From: Acidobacteriota bacterium
GTDB taxonomy: Bacteria > Acidobacteriota > UBA6911 > RPQK01 > JAJDTT01
Assembly: GCA_022827025.1 (NCBI GenBank)
Contig: JAJDTT010000255.1
Location: 31,728-95,727 of the forward strand
Length of the DNA stretch: 64,000 nucleotides
Direction of reading: 5' to 3'
Below are positions 27,009 to 37,488 of this stretch, in pieces (position 1 is the stretch's first letter; each line of letters opens with the position of its first letter). Below the pieces are notes generated by a model. The model made no database searches. It saw only the letters and a program-made list of their open reading frames with translations, and was not told the origin of the DNA. The position numbers were made by a program, and so were the translations under genes.

Positions 27009-30000
27009 TCAGAACCTGAACTTCAGAGCAAACTGAATCTGCCGTCCTCGTCCGGCGCTTTGGATTCTTCCCACGGTGCCCGACGCCAGATTGCTGACTG
27101 GATTGCCGAAATTCGGACGATTCAACAAGTTAAAGAACTCTCCCCGCAACTGCATGCTGCTGGTTTCGGTTACAGCAAAGTTTTTCATCAATCCGAAATC
27201 AACATTGGCAAATCCGGGACCGACGAGCGTGTTTCGCCCCAAGGTTCCAAACGTCAACACGGGATTGGGTTCGAACGCGTCCGGGTTGAAATACCTCTGT
27301 ATGAGTTGCCCCCGGTCGCGCCCGGTATCCAGTTTCGCGTTTCCAAACTGATTGGGCCGGTCCTGGTTGAGCGCCGTCCTGGAGTTGTCCAAGCCGGTCA
27401 TCACCGTGAAAGGACTTCCGCTCTGCATACTGACCAGGCCTGTAAACTGCCAGCCGCCCAGCAAATTCCTGATGACGACCGAATCATGCTGGGTGAGCCA
27501 GCCTGGACTCCAGACCCACGAAGCGGAGAAGATTTGGCGCCGGTCAAACGCCGCCGGTCCCCGGTCCAGACCGGGGTTGTCCGAATCTTGATGGACGCCA
27601 CGATTCTGGTAACCCGTACGGGTTGTATCGATCCATTTGCTCCGGGTGTAGTTCACATTGAGCAGGTAGTTAGCGGTAAACCGTTTGCTCAACACCATCT
27701 GCAGCGCGTTGTAATTGGAAGATGCACCATCTTCGAAGCGCCGAATGGTGCTGATGCCGGCCGGGTTGTAACGGCGGCGCTGCTGGCGATTCCCCAACGT
27801 GCAGGCGTCCGGGTTGCGAGATGGACAATCTGCGGGATTCCGTTCGACTGTGTCAGCCAGTTTACGCACCGTATTCCCTACAAACGCGACCTCAAGCAGA
27901 TAATCCTGAGGCAACTGCTGCTGCACGGCGAAACTGTAATGCTGAATGTAAGGGTTTCGGATTTCCGGTTCAATCGCCCAAGCTGAGATCGGTTTCGAAA
28001 AGATCACGACCCCGGTCTCCGGACAAAATGTCGATATTGTTCCTGGGCACGCACTGGGCAAGGGACTCTCTCGGAACGGATTGGAAAACTCGCTCAGGAG
28101 ATCCGATCCCAGCGAGAAGATTGGCAGAAACGGCTGGTTCAGCGCCGAAAACTGGGAGTAGCCATTGGTGCTGAACTGGTAAAAAACACCCCAGCCGGCA
28201 CGGACACTGGTCTTTCCAGTTCCAAAAACATCCCAAGCCAAGCCCAGGCGGGGGGCGAAGTTGTTCTTGTCGGGCATATAGGTCGATCCCGAAATCCCCG
28301 GGTCATTTCCATAGGCCATCCCCTCGGGAGCTGTCGGGAAGAGCGTGGACTGGTATCCCGGTATCCAGGTCGCAATCCTGTCGTCCTGTTCCCGAACGGG
28401 ATCGTCGTACTGATATCTCAATCCCAGATTGAGAGTAACGTTGTTTGAGACCTGATAGTCGTCCTGAACGAAGAAGTTCAGGAACCAGGAACGATGATCT
28501 TCCCGCTCCAGGAGCAGGAGGAGGTTGCTGACGTGGCCGACCATGAAGTCGCCCAACGTATTGCCGGTGAGCTCCCCGTTAAAGGTAAACAGTCCCTGGT
28601 CGAAATTGGGACGACCCACCATGTGAAGCTTCTCAAAGGAGAACCCGAACCGAACAGTGTGGTCTCCTTCAGTGACATGGACCGTATCCTGCGCCTGCCA
28701 CGTGTTGTCGAGTCTCACGTGGTTCCCGAGAAAACTCGAGGAGAGACTGAAACGACCAACGACATTAATGTTGGGAGGGAACGGAATTTCAGTGTTGACG
28801 CCCTGGATTCCGTAGTCAGCCGGTCCCCGCTGATTCGAGTGAAGTTGGGACTCGTCTCGGCGCCCGTATGAAATCTGAGCCTCATTGATCACCCGGGGAC
28901 TGAATGTGTGCGTGTTTTGCAATGTGGCGTTGTGCACGGAATAGGGCGTCGTCTTGGTGGTCCAGGGAATATTTCCGTCATTTCGGAAGAAGTCCGATTT
29001 GTCTCTCCAGAACCGTCCCGTCAGTCGATTGTTCTCGGTGAACTGATGATCCACCCGAATCAGATACTGATCGCCGTTGGATCCCGCGCTCGTATTCAAA
29101 GCGAACCCGCCACCCGGAGCATTGGCATTCGGAAGCTCCGAAATCACGTTCAGTGCGGCCGGGTCCAGCCTGTTGGATGGAATGATGTCCCCTGGGAAAC
29201 GTTCTCCCGTCACTGGATCGATGGGAGGATTGGAGGAAGCGGAGAAATTTCCCTGCCGCTCGAGAGCGGAGGGAGGAATGGCGCCTGACATGACTCTTGA
29301 CTGCCGGATACGGGTTCCCTGGTAGCCAAAGAAGAAGTGGGTCTTGTCCTTGATCACAGGTCCGCCCACGGTTCCGCCGAACTGGTTGTACACGAGAAAG
29401 GGAGACTCAGGCGCAAAGAAGGAACGGGCGTTCAAGGCGCCGTTGCGGTGGAACTCGAAAGCACTCCCGTGAAAGCGGTTGGTACCTGACTTGGTAACAA
29501 CGCTGAAACTGGCCACCGAACCGCGGCCTTTCGAGGCATCGTAACTGTTGGTCTCAGCTCGAAACTCCTTGACCATGTCCGGAGGTGGCATGGGAAGGCC
29601 ACGAGCTCGTTGGACATTGTTGAACTGGGCTCCGTCCAACTGGAAAGAATTCATCTGACCGTTTCCACCGCTGATGTTCACGATGATGTCCCGGGTGCCC
29701 TGCTCGGGAATCGAAATACGTGCCGCACCCGGAATCAGGGTGATCAGGGCCAAGGGGTCGCGGCCGGCAAGCGGCAGTTCGTCGACCCTCTTCTCGTCCA
29801 TGAGGCGACTGATGGACGCGCTTCTCGTCTCCACCTGTATGGCCGTCGAGGCAACGGTGACCTCCTCGGCCACCTCCCCGACCCTCAAAACCAGATCGAC
29901 CCGGGAGTTTTCCTCCACCGTGAGATGAATTCCTCCCATCACCAGTTTCTTGAACCCGGACAATTCCGCCTCCACCCGGTAGTCTCCCAAGGGCAGGAGG

Positions 30001-30242
30001 GTGATCCTGTAGAGTCCCTAATCGTTGGAAAGGGAGGTCCGTTGGAAGCCCGTTCCTTCGTTGACGGCGACGACCTCGACACCGGGAATCACGCCGCCGG
30101 TCTCGTCCTGGACTCTGCCCAGAATCGTCGCGGTCTGTTGCGCCTGCACGGATACCGTCGCGACCGCCAGCAACAAGAGCCCCAAAACGATCTGAAGGCA
30201 GAGCGGGTTTGACCTCGTGGCCCATACAGTTCTACTTGCCAT
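27009..30242 (-). pseudogene. Oar-like TonB-dependent receptor interrupted by one in-frame TAG
   Basis: An outer-membrane TonB-dependent transporter of the Acidobacteria/Oar type, about 1,078 codons. ATG at 30242 (AAGGAG ten bases upstream) gives a signal peptide ending VSVQAQ and the start of a carboxypeptidase-regulatory beta-sandwich (ATILGRVQDETGG). At codon 75 (30018-30020) a TAG replaces one codon in the middle of that domain: the frame reads RTSLSND, stop, GLYRITLLPLGDYRVE, and otherwise continues unbroken through plug (VDELPLAGRDPLALITLIPG) and barrel to a normal terminal aromatic residue (FALKFRF). Nothing else in the gene is damaged, so this is either a very recent nonsense mutation, an assembly error or suppressed in vivo. 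A restart at 29990 would lack a signal peptide. Confidence 0.82.
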
Positions 30243-30404
30243 TGCTAAAAGACTCCTTGGCAGGGGGTGGATCCTCATGGGCAACCCGCCTCTGATTTCC
30301 ACCTCGTAGGGGACGCATAGAAAGTTGGAGTTGGTACCCCAAAAGCAAATTAGAGTCAGTATCGACCAGGGAGACCGGTCGGGTCAAGGGAAAATCGCGA
30401 CGAA

Positions 30405-30755
30405 GCGGTCCCATTCCCGTGCGCCGGCCAAACCGGAATGAACGTAGGGGCACCCTTGCCGTCTTCGCTTCAAGCGGGTTCATGCCGCCAGGAAGAGGGC
30501 GACCACAAGGGTCGCCCCTACGATACGGACGCGCCAGGAAGAGGACGACCACACACAGAGTCGCCCCTACGATACGGACGGGAATTGTCCGGAGAATGCG
30601 GAATCCTTACAAGGAATGACGACCGACCCCAGCGCCCGCAACCAAATTTGAGACCGTAGGGGCACCCCTTGTGGGTGCCCTCTTTCGTCACCGCATCAAC
30701 TGCCGGCCCGGGGAGGGCGACCACACACAAGGGTCGCCCCTGCGCCGGCGCCGGT
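30405..30755. repeat. Cluster of dispersed palindromic repeats
   Basis: The 513-base gap before the TonB receptor gene carries several copies of a repeat with the core GTAGGGGCACCC...GGGTGCCC and its reverse-facing partner GGGCGACC-ACAAGGGTCGCCCCTAC. Copies are centred near 30450, 30515, 30560, 30670 and 30730; some are closely similar tandem units (CGCCCCTACGATACGGACG occurs twice within 70 bases). The same cores occur near 14215 and 50640-50715. No gene is seen here; the repeats look like REP/MITE-type elements or transcription-terminating hairpins. Confidence 0.7.
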
Positions 30756-32384
30756 TCAGGGCGTCCGAGCGAGGTCGGTCTCCAGGCTGGAGAGTTCGAA
30801 TGTCGTAGAACAGGTCGCCGAGTGGTCCAGGATCGCGTCGGAAATCGTGATTTCGAGCTTGTACTCGCCGGGTCCCAGGTCTTCCAGTTGCAGCGCGTTG
30901 GCAACGATGACCCGGTCTCGAAGGCGGAATGTCGAGCCCTTCACCCGCTCGGTCCCGACTTGCGATTTGCCGGCCCGGTGCCGGACCTGGTAGTCGACTT
31001 TCAGATCCGGTTCGCCGGTCGACCCGTCCAACCCGAAGTTGTACACCTCGAAATAGACAATGAGCGGTTCGCCAGAGCGGTAGCGGCGATCGACTCGGGG
31101 GACGACCTTGAAGTGTCCCATCACAAATGGCTCCGCAACGAGCTCGGGGTCTGTCGCGGATTCGATGCGTCGAGCCAGAAACACTGCGCTGGTGAGGAGC
31201 CGTTCCGAGTTGGACCGGCCGAGGGAGATGCGTTGCGTCGTCATCCCCATCTGCTCGTTGTTGGCGTCTCTGACGACCAGTTCCACCTTGTACAGGCCTG
31301 GCGCCAGACTGAATTTCTTTTGATACACCGACTGTTGCCGAGCCAGATCGTCGAAATTTGGCAGATAGGTCGAGACGGTGTCGTCAAATTCGTAGACGAC
31401 CCGTCCCTGCAGGGAAGTCACCGCACCATAGATATCGACCGTTGCCTTGTGAGCGCCTGAGTGTTCCTTGAATTGCAGATGTCGATCCTCGATTCGAACC
31501 GTAATCGGAACCAGCATCTCCTTCTCGGTCAACCGGATGTGATGAATGGCCGACTTGACCGGAATCTGGTCGAAGTAAACCTTTGAAGTCACGACCCGCT
31601 GAAGGTCTTTGAACTTGATTTCGGCAGGCCGGCTCAACTGAAAGATCCGTTGCATTCTCTGGAACGGCAGATCCTGCATCCGGAGAGTGCCGTACATGGG
31701 CTGTATTGGATCCGCCACAATCTGGTTGCGTATCCGATCGCCTCGATCCATGCTTCCGGAGAGCTCAGCCAGCGTCATCCCGCCGACGCCGCCCACATGC
31801 ATGAGGGCGTCCTTTTCGTCCGGATTTCGCGCCAGCCGGAATTCTCCCGTCATGGTCGGATCCACGAACTCGATCTCGACCTCACCGCCGATTCCCTCAA
31901 TGTAGTCGTAGCGCCAGACCTCAAATGGAAAAGCCGCGGTAAAACCGCCTCCTTCCCAGGGCTCTCTTCGATAGTGTCCGCCTTGATGCGTCTTCTTGCT
32001 GGTGGGGGGCCCGTGCATGATGTAGATTCTTCCCCGGTCCGTCAGCCAACCCGCAACTCCTGATTTGAAGTTCTCGTTTGCATAGGCGATACGCCGAAAG
32101 TGCTCGTCCCGGTACTCGTTGATGGCCGTTCTGAGGTCCGGATCACGACGCCTCCAGAACTGCTCGATGAAGCTTTCGCGTTCATCATCCGTGCGCAGTT
32201 CCTCGAAGGATTTCTTCTCCTGGTCGGTAATGATGTACTTGACGTCCTGCTCAACCCATTTCTTGTAATAGTCCACAGGCTCCTCCGACTGCTGAGCCCA
32301 TGGAAAAAGCGATGAAATACCAAAGATGGCGCTGATGATGCAGGTCGTCAGAAGAGGCGACTTCGTGGATTGGTTCTTTTTCAT
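30756..32384 (-). CDS. GWxTD domain-containing protein
   Basis: A 542-residue exported protein with the GWxTD domain, a family restricted mostly to Acidobacteriota and relatives and of unknown function. The defining motif is present (AGWLTDRGRIYIMHGPP near residue 119). The signal sequence is near residues 11-30 (LLTTCIISAIFGISSLFPWAQQ), and the C-terminal ~300 residues are beta-rich and repeated-looking. ATG at 32384 is chosen since a longer frame upstream shows no membrane segment or ribosome site. It lies 16 bases after the CRTAC1 gene and probably ends a three-gene operon TPR-CRTAC1-GWxTD. Confidence 0.88.
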   Translation of the reverse strand: MKKNQSTKSPLLTTCIISAIFGISSLFPWAQQSEEPVDYYKKWVEQDVKYIITDQEKKSFEELRTDDERESFIEQFWRRRDPDLRTAINEYRDEHFRRIAYANENFKSGVAGWLTDRGRIYIMHGPPTSKKTHQGGHYRREPWEGGGFTAAFPFEVWRYDYIEGIGGEVEIEFVDPTMTGEFRLARNPDEKDALMHVGGVGGMTLAELSGSMDRGDRIRNQIVADPIQPMYGTLRMQDLPFQRMQRIFQLSRPAEIKFKDLQRVVTSKVYFDQIPVKSAIHHIRLTEKEMLVPITVRIEDRHLQFKEHSGAHKATVDIYGAVTSLQGRVVYEFDDTVSTYLPNFDDLARQQSVYQKKFSLAPGLYKVELVVRDANNEQMGMTTQRISLGRSNSERLLTSAVFLARRIESATDPELVAEPFVMGHFKVVPRVDRRYRSGEPLIVYFEVYNFGLDGSTGEPDLKVDYQVRHRAGKSQVGTERVKGSTFRLRDRVIVANALQLEDLGPGEYKLEITISDAILDHSATCSTTFELSSLETDLARTP

Positions 32385-32400
32385 CGTGGTCCAATAACCC

Positions 32401-34092
32401 CTACTTCGAAGATCCCTCTTCAACCACGACGATCTGATTGGCCTGGATCCTCTCCAGCCGGTCCACCACACCGCTGGACCACGAGATTTCAATCAGGTCG
32501 ACAACCTGGTTCCCGTCCAGGCCGAAATGCATCCGCATATCGTGGGCCGAAAGATACGACCCGCCTCCCGTCATCTGGTCGGAGCGGGTCTGCTCACCGG
32601 CCACGACTCGAACTCTGGAACCGACCCCGCTCCGGTTGCTGGTCTTCCCCACCAATTGGAGCGAAAGCCAAGTGCCGCGGGGGTTGCTCCGATTCACCAA
32701 CAGTTCCGGAGAGTCATCGATGTTGGTCACGACCAAGTCAGTGTCTCCATCGTTGTCGAAATCGCCGAATGCCGTCCCACGACTGACTCTCGTAGTCCGA
32801 AAGGCCGGACCCGCGTCCTTTGAGACATCGTAAAAGCGCCCGCCCCGGTTTTCCAGTAGCTGATTGGGTTGGGAATACGAAATGTTGTTCCGATACCTGG
32901 AAATGTCGTCCAAGACATGGCCGTTGGCGACAAACAGGTCCAAGTCTCCGTCGTTGTCGTAGTCAAAGAAACCAGTCCCGAATCCGAGCATCCGGATGCT
33001 GGCCTTGGCGACACCTTGGACCCAGCGATCATCGCTGAAGGTCTCCTGGCCCAGGTTCCGATAGAGGCCATTCGTCTCAAGATCGTAATTCGTGACAATG
33101 AGATCGAGCAGTCCGTCACCGTCGACGTCACCGAAATCCGTCCCCATCCCGGCCTCGGCTTCTCCCGCGGCGTTGAAGCCGGTCAAGGAAAAGTAGCTGA
33201 TATCGGAAAAGGTCAGGTCTCCATTGTTCTTGAAAAGGAAATTCCGGGTCTTGTCGTTTGCCACATAGATATCCATCCAGCCATCCGAATCGATATCGGC
33301 CATCACCACACCCAACCCTTTTCCTTCAGGATTCGCGATCCCGCTCCGCTCGCTGATGTCGGCAAAAGTCCCATCCCCCCGATTCCGATAGAGCCTGTCG
33401 GCCACTCCCGCGAAAGCGTCGGGGTCGCAATAGCTGCGCCGGGCCGGGGCTTCGGATCCACATACCGGATGGGTCTCATATTTGAGATCCAAGTAGTTGG
33501 TGACGTAGAGATCCAAGTAACCGTCATTGTCAAGATCGAAGAATCCCGCACTTTGGCCCCAGAACGGATCATCGACTCCCGCCTGCCGGGATACGTCGGC
33601 GAAGGTCCCGTTGCCGAGATTTCGATACATGACGTTGGGACCATAGTGAGCGACAAAGAGATCGGGCCAACCGTCGTTGTCGATGTCACCCACCGCCACA
33701 CCCGTTCCGTACCTCCCATACCCTGCGACGCCACTTTCACTGGTGACATCCAAGAATTTTCCATTCCCAAGATTGCGGTAAAGAGCGTGCCTCGTTGTCT
33801 GGGTCCCTTCACGGCCGGGTTTCCCCGCCCCATTGACCAGGTAGATGTCAAGCCATCCATCCTGGTCATAGTCGATCAGGGCGACCCCGGAACCCATGGT
33901 CTCGACGAGGTATTTCTGCGGTGAAGCCCCGCTGAAGTGCTTGAACGTGATCCCGGCGGCGGCGGTGCGGTCTTCAAAATGGGCGGCGGACACCCGAGGC
34001 GGTTGGGACTGACACGGAAGTGGTGCGAAGAAGAACGAAAAGATCGGAAACACCAAACGAAGTATTGCGGTCGGACACCCGGTTGATACCAC
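32401..34092 (-). CDS. CRTAC1 family FG-GAP/ASPIC-UnbV protein (second copy)
   Basis: A 563-residue exported propeller protein with a signal (VFPIFSFFFAPLPCQSQ) and repeated calcium-type loops such as DYDQDGWLDIYLVN, DIDNDGWPDLFVAH, DYDNDGDLDLFVAN and DFDNDGDTDLVVTN. It ends in the ASPIC/UnbV domain (GVGSRVRVVAGEQ to SYLSAHDMRMHFGL). The paired-cysteine insert is VCGSEAPARRSYCDP before LYRNRGDGTF. The GTG start has AGGA about ten bases upstream. It follows the TPR gene by four bases. The protein resembles the third copy at 50.7-52.4 kb more than the first, sharing the GFGxGFFDYDND and SYSQPNQLLEN blocks. Confidence 0.88.
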   Translation of the reverse strand: MVSTGCPTAILRLVFPIFSFFFAPLPCQSQPPRVSAAHFEDRTAAAGITFKHFSGASPQKYLVETMGSGVALIDYDQDGWLDIYLVNGAGKPGREGTQTTRHALYRNLGNGKFLDVTSESGVAGYGRYGTGVAVGDIDNDGWPDLFVAHYGPNVMYRNLGNGTFADVSRQAGVDDPFWGQSAGFFDLDNDGYLDLYVTNYLDLKYETHPVCGSEAPARRSYCDPDAFAGVADRLYRNRGDGTFADISERSGIANPEGKGLGVVMADIDSDGWMDIYVANDKTRNFLFKNNGDLTFSDISYFSLTGFNAAGEAEAGMGTDFGDVDGDGLLDLIVTNYDLETNGLYRNLGQETFSDDRWVQGVAKASIRMLGFGTGFFDYDNDGDLDLFVANGHVLDDISRYRNNISYSQPNQLLENRGGRFYDVSKDAGPAFRTTRVSRGTAFGDFDNDGDTDLVVTNIDDSPELLVNRSNPRGTWLSLQLVGKTSNRSGVGSRVRVVAGEQTRSDQMTGGGSYLSAHDMRMHFGLDGNQVVDLIEISWSSGVVDRLERIQANQIVVVEEGSSK

Positions 34093-34096
34093 GAGG

Positions 34097-35578
34097 TCAT
34101 TTCCTGAGTACAGGATTATTCTTCTCCCCTCGTGCTCTTTGCAGACGCTCGAAGAGTTCGAATCCTTTGCGTGCCTCTGCAGTTCGACCGAGCTTCAACA
34201 GGGCCGTGGCGTGCACGAATCGCGGTTCCGGGTTGGCCCGGTCGAGACTCATGGCCTGTTCCAACAAGGGACGAGCCTTTCCCGGATCCCCATTCTGAAT
34301 GTGACAATGGCTGAGTTCGAGGAGGGCCGCCGGCTCAGGCCGTTCCTTGACCACCTGGTTCAGAAGCTCGATCGATTTCCGAAACGCTCCTTCCTTTCGC
34401 AGAATCGACGCCAAGTGAAATGCAGCCTGAGCCCACAAGTCCCGATGGGCGGACGATTCCAAAGCGCTAGCCAGCTTGAGAGATCGCTCAAGCAAGAGTT
34501 TGGCCCGGTCGAATTCTCCGTCCAGCTTCAGCCCTGTCGCCAGACTCAGGTAGGAGCCGGGATGGTTTGGAAATCGCGTCACCAGTCGCCGGGCGTGGTC
34601 GACGGCCGCTCGTGCATCCCCCTTCAGATGATAGGCCTCCACCAACTCGAACGAATATTCGGGGTTCTGAGGAGCCAACTCCGCTGCCTTGCCAAGAAAC
34701 CGCACGCTCTCATCATGATGTCCTTGCTCAAGAAGAAGCTGCCCCAACAGAAAGCAGGCATGGGCATGAATCGGGTTGAGTGTCACGACCGACCTCAAGA
34801 TCGCCTCGGCTCTTGGCCGCTCGCCCATCTTCAGAAGTGCCATGACCAGTGCCATTCGTGTCTTTTCGGACCTTGGATTGAGGACCGACGCCCGGTCAAG
34901 CGCCCGAACCGCCTCTTCCGGGCGACCGAGTTGAAACAGAGTGACCCCAAGTCCGTGCCTCGCGGAATAGGAATCAGCTTGGACGACCTCCGGCAGTCTC
35001 AGGATATTTTCCGCCCTATTCCAATATCCCTTTGACATCAAGAGACTTGCGAGCGATAGGAGGACCCGTCCATCCTTCGCGTGATTTGCCTGAATCTCGC
35101 CCGCGATTCGAATGCCGTCTTCGCCGCGCCCCGTCTCCAGGTAGGATCTGCTCAGGTAGAAGAGGGCCTCCGGATCCTGCTTGATCCGCAGCAGGACGGG
35201 TTCCAGAAGAGCGATGCACAGCCCGAAATTGCGCTGTTTGCCATGTAGAATCCCCAGCCGAAGGCGCGGCAGCAGGATCGATTCGTCCAACTCGATGGCG
35301 CGCCCGTAGGCGCTTTCCGCCGGCGCAATCCGGCCGAGCGATTCCAGAGCGTATCCCTGTAGGGCATGAGCCATGGCCAGGCGGGGGTCCCGGTCAATGA
35401 CCTCCTGAGCCGCTGCAACGGCCAGTTGATGCCGGCCGCTATCGATTAACTCGATGATCCTCTCGACTTCTTGCCCCGAAGATTGACCTGAGGCCGTGAC
35501 GACGACGGCCAAACCTGCAAGCAAGAGTGGAATGGGCAGCCGGCGCTGCCGCTTGACCAGAGAACGATGTTTCACCAC
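34097..35578 (-). CDS. TPR-repeat protein
   Basis: A 493-residue exported protein with a signal segment (IPLLLAGLAVVVTASGQSSG) and about ten tetratricopeptide repeats covering most of the chain, for example GYALESLGRIAPAESAYGRAIELD and GQLLLEQGHHDESVRFLGKAAELAP. TPR arrays act as protein-binding scaffolds. It is immediately upstream of a CRTAC1 gene (four bases), the same arrangement as at 52.4-53.8 kb, so the two products probably work together outside the cytoplasm. The start is GTG (35578), with a second GTG next to it. Confidence 0.88.
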   Translation of the reverse strand: MVKHRSLVKRQRRLPIPLLLAGLAVVVTASGQSSGQEVERIIELIDSGRHQLAVAAAQEVIDRDPRLAMAHALQGYALESLGRIAPAESAYGRAIELDESILLPRLRLGILHGKQRNFGLCIALLEPVLLRIKQDPEALFYLSRSYLETGRGEDGIRIAGEIQANHAKDGRVLLSLASLLMSKGYWNRAENILRLPEVVQADSYSARHGLGVTLFQLGRPEEAVRALDRASVLNPRSEKTRMALVMALLKMGERPRAEAILRSVVTLNPIHAHACFLLGQLLLEQGHHDESVRFLGKAAELAPQNPEYSFELVEAYHLKGDARAAVDHARRLVTRFPNHPGSYLSLATGLKLDGEFDRAKLLLERSLKLASALESSAHRDLWAQAAFHLASILRKEGAFRKSIELLNQVVKERPEPAALLELSHCHIQNGDPGKARPLLEQAMSLDRANPEPRFVHATALLKLGRTAEARKGFELFERLQRARGEKNNPVLRK

Positions 35579-35652
35579 TATGAATTCAACAGTTCAATTC
35601 GATGGCCACTCTTTCACGGCAAGACGTTTCGATCGGGGGATAGGTCAATTCC

Positions 35653-37404
35653 ATGAAGCACTACGCCGCGTTGACTCTGTTGGTCCTTGTCACGACGACC
35701 TGCCGGATCGCCTCGGGTCCATCGTCGACACCTGACCTGATCTTAGCGCAAGGCGGCGTGTCGGAGTTGAAGATCGTCGTTTCACCCGCTGCCGAGGCGC
35801 CCGTACGGTTCGCCGCCGAGGAACTCCAGCGCTACCTGTCCCGGATCTCTTCCCTGGAAGTCCCCATCACGACCGGTCCGGCACGGGGCCCGTCCATTCG
35901 AGTTGGCCTCGATGACGAGGGGAAGGTCCACGACTCTCTCCGGGGTCGGCCCGAGGACTCCTTCCTGGTTTGGGTAGACGCAGAAACACTTCATCTGGGC
36001 GGGAACACTCCGCGAGGCACGCTCTACGCAGTCTACTATTTCCTGGAGAAGCACCTGGATTGCGGTTGGATCAAGCCCGGCGAAGACGTCGTCCCGAAAC
36101 GAGATTCCATTGTATTGGCGGGGGATACCCGGGATATCCAGAGCCCTGATTTCAGTCACCGGAGTGTCAACCTCTATCCCTTCATCGCGGACCGGAATCT
36201 TCGCAACGTCGATTGGGCCGCCAAAAACCGTCTCAACTGGATTCATGCCTGCACCAACAGTTCCCCACTTTGGGAGGAGTTGGACAGCCGCTCCGAGCTG
36301 GTGCCCGAGATCGAGAAACGGGGATTGTTGATCAACTACGGCGGACACACCTTCCACAAGTGGGTCCCGCCCGCCCGGTATTTCAGCAGCCACCCGGAGT
36401 ACTTCAGCGTGCTGGATGGGAAGCGGGACAGCCGGCAACTCTGCATCTCGAACGAGGAGGTAGCGGAAGTCGCAGCCCAAAACATCAATTTATTCCTGGA
36501 TCAGAACCCTGAAATAGACATGGTCGACGTCTGGCTCAGCGATGTCATTGAGTGGTGCGAGTGCGGGCCATGCGAGGAGATGGAAGGGGGCAAGAGGACC
36601 AGCGTTTTCGACCTTCGTGGACCTGTTGAGAGCCGTTCCGACTCGAACATCAAGTTTATCAACCGAATCGCAGAAGGAGTCTCTCTCCGGCATCCCGATG
36701 TGCTGATCCAGACACTGGCCTATTTCATGCTCATGGACGCGCCCCTGAAAGCCGTACCGGCCCCCAATGTCATGGTCGGATTTGCGCCGATTACCAGGCA
36801 ACCATCGCAGAAAATAATTAACCGAACCGGTTACTGGCGTGCAATTTACGATCCTCGTCACGAGGTCAACCGTTCCCGGCTGCGGGAGATCAGGAAGTGG
36901 CTGGAGATCATCGATCCAAAGCGTTTCTTCACCTACGAATACTACTCCCATTTCAGCACCGCCTTAGCCATGATCAAACAAGAAACGACCGCTGAGAACT
37001 TGGAAGCCAAGCTCATCGATCCAAGCCAGAGGACGTTTCACGTCTACTCGGATACGGTCGCCAAGGACATCTGGTACTACAGCCAGATTGGAATGGAAGG
37101 ACTTGGTTCGGAGGAGTGGGACTGGAACGAGATCAATATGTACCTCTACCCCAGGTTGTTGTGGGATCCGGGGCGTTCCTCGGTCTCACTGTTGGAAGAG
37201 TACTGCAACCGGGCCTACGGCCAAGCGGCGGCCCCGATGACCCTGCACTGGCTGATCCTGCAGGAGGCACGTGAGAAATATCCTGCAGAAAAGGGTCATT
37301 GCCTGGCTTTGCTCGACCAGGCGGAGCAACTGATGCAGGACGGCGACGTGCTGCGGCGCATCGGCGAAATCCGCGAGATTTGGAGCCACATTCCGAACCC
37401 GTGA
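35653..37404 (+). CDS. DUF4838 glycosidase-like protein with GH20-N/alpha-glucuronidase N-domain
   Basis: A 583-residue exported protein. The first ~140 residues form the zincin-like N-terminal domain found in GH20 and GH67 enzymes (APVRFAAEELQRYLSRISS, LHLGGNTPRGTLYAVYYFLE). The central DUF4838 barrel contains LWEELDSRSELVPE, FSVLDGKRDSRQLCISN and VDVWLSDVIEWCECGPCEE, where acidic residues are followed by a cysteine cluster, a possible metal site. DUF4838 is related to glycoside hydrolases but its activity is not known. The signal sequence is weak and cysteine-ended (LTLLVLVTTTC), so it may be a lipoprotein. It diverges from the TPR operon; the 74-base gap shows no convincing promoter by eye. 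Confidence 0.82.
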   Translation: MKHYAALTLLVLVTTTCRIASGPSSTPDLILAQGGVSELKIVVSPAAEAPVRFAAEELQRYLSRISSLEVPITTGPARGPSIRVGLDDEGKVHDSLRGRPEDSFLVWVDAETLHLGGNTPRGTLYAVYYFLEKHLDCGWIKPGEDVVPKRDSIVLAGDTRDIQSPDFSHRSVNLYPFIADRNLRNVDWAAKNRLNWIHACTNSSPLWEELDSRSELVPEIEKRGLLINYGGHTFHKWVPPARYFSSHPEYFSVLDGKRDSRQLCISNEEVAEVAAQNINLFLDQNPEIDMVDVWLSDVIEWCECGPCEEMEGGKRTSVFDLRGPVESRSDSNIKFINRIAEGVSLRHPDVLIQTLAYFMLMDAPLKAVPAPNVMVGFAPITRQPSQKIINRTGYWRAIYDPRHEVNRSRLREIRKWLEIIDPKRFFTYEYYSHFSTALAMIKQETTAENLEAKLIDPSQRTFHVYSDTVAKDIWYYSQIGMEGLGSEEWDWNEINMYLYPRLLWDPGRSSVSLLEEYCNRAYGQAAAPMTLHWLILQEAREKYPAEKGHCLALLDQAEQLMQDGDVLRRIGEIREIWSHIPNP

Positions 37405-37488
37405 TCAACACGGCTACCGAGTAGGCCGTCGGGCGAGGAAGGATTCCGGTGGTGGCTGGTTCCAATCGGAACTCTGAGGGTCCCCGTC

